Shown piece by piece: positions 63,970 to 64,000 of a DNA stretch of 64,000 nt. The stretch comes from Chrysomallon squamiferum. Its lineage: Eukaryota; Mollusca; Gastropoda; Neomphalida; Peltospiridae. The notes below the pieces were generated by a model. It was not told the origin of the DNA. It worked only from the letters and a program-made list of their open reading frames with translations, and ran no database searches. Position 1 is the first letter of the stretch. Each line of letters begins with the position of its first letter. Position numbers and translations under genes: made by a program. Where the stretch lies: the NCBI GenBank assembly GCA_012295275.1, contig CM022669.1:10359449-10423448 (forward strand), in the 5' to 3' direction.

Positions 63970-64000
<31 letters not shown>
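63483..64000. other. Right-hand flank, simple repeats only
   Basis: ATAC tetranucleotides (about 63718-63760), CA run (63868-63892), TTC run then poly-T (63953-64000). No coding signal was seen. Confidence 0.7.

Overview
This is eukaryotic nuclear DNA: it is very AT-rich, has GT-AG introns of mostly 0.3-3 kb, and is packed with microsatellites. The four protein-coding genes are animal genes. The EPB41L4A tail architecture, the DEG/ENaC channel and the repeat style (GTAT, ATTC, CT, AAT arrays) point to a spiralian invertebrate, most likely a mollusc. The species cannot be fixed from the sequence alone.

Layout from left to right. (1) 1-3067: intron or upstream DNA of EPB41L4A, with CA/CAGA microsatellites and possible relics of C2H2 zinc-finger coding sequence. 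(2) 3068-25104, + strand: 28 exons of an EPB41L4A (band 4.1-like protein 4A) orthologue that lacks only its first exon(s). A long 3' UTR follows to about 28.64 kb. (3) 35931-31159, - strand: a 1590-codon intronless reading frame for a zinc-finger protein of the ZNF532/ZNF592/ZNF687 type, ending tail-to-tail with EPB41L4A. Its 5' side continues through a 5-kb intron toward a probable divergent promoter near 41.2-41.45 kb. (4) 41468-48129, + strand: a complete 7-exon gene (551 aa) for a JmjC/cupin_8 Fe(II)/2-oxoglutarate oxygenase with an N-terminal signal peptide, an EF-hand-like loop, an acidic repetitive tail and a C-terminal HDEL, so it is predicted to work in the ER lumen. (5) 51744-62588, + strand: a complete 11-exon DEG/ENaC sodium-channel subunit (546 aa). 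Its introns are dominated by simple repeats, which in places also form the splice-site context. (6) 62589-64000: 3' flank with microsatellites and a CRE-containing, promoter-like patch near 63.42 kb.

The genes are functionally unrelated: a cortical cytoskeleton adaptor, a nuclear zinc-finger regulator, an ER oxygenase and a plasma-membrane channel. There is no operon logic. The observations most worth following up are the HDEL-tagged JmjC/EF-hand oxygenase, the 3' UTR minisatellite of EPB41L4A whose unit includes the last codons and stop of the protein, and the Asp/Ser/Thr-rich insert in the channel ectodomain. All exon boundaries were derived by eye from GT/AG sites plus reading-frame continuity and homology recalled from the families. 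No database search or splice predictor was run.
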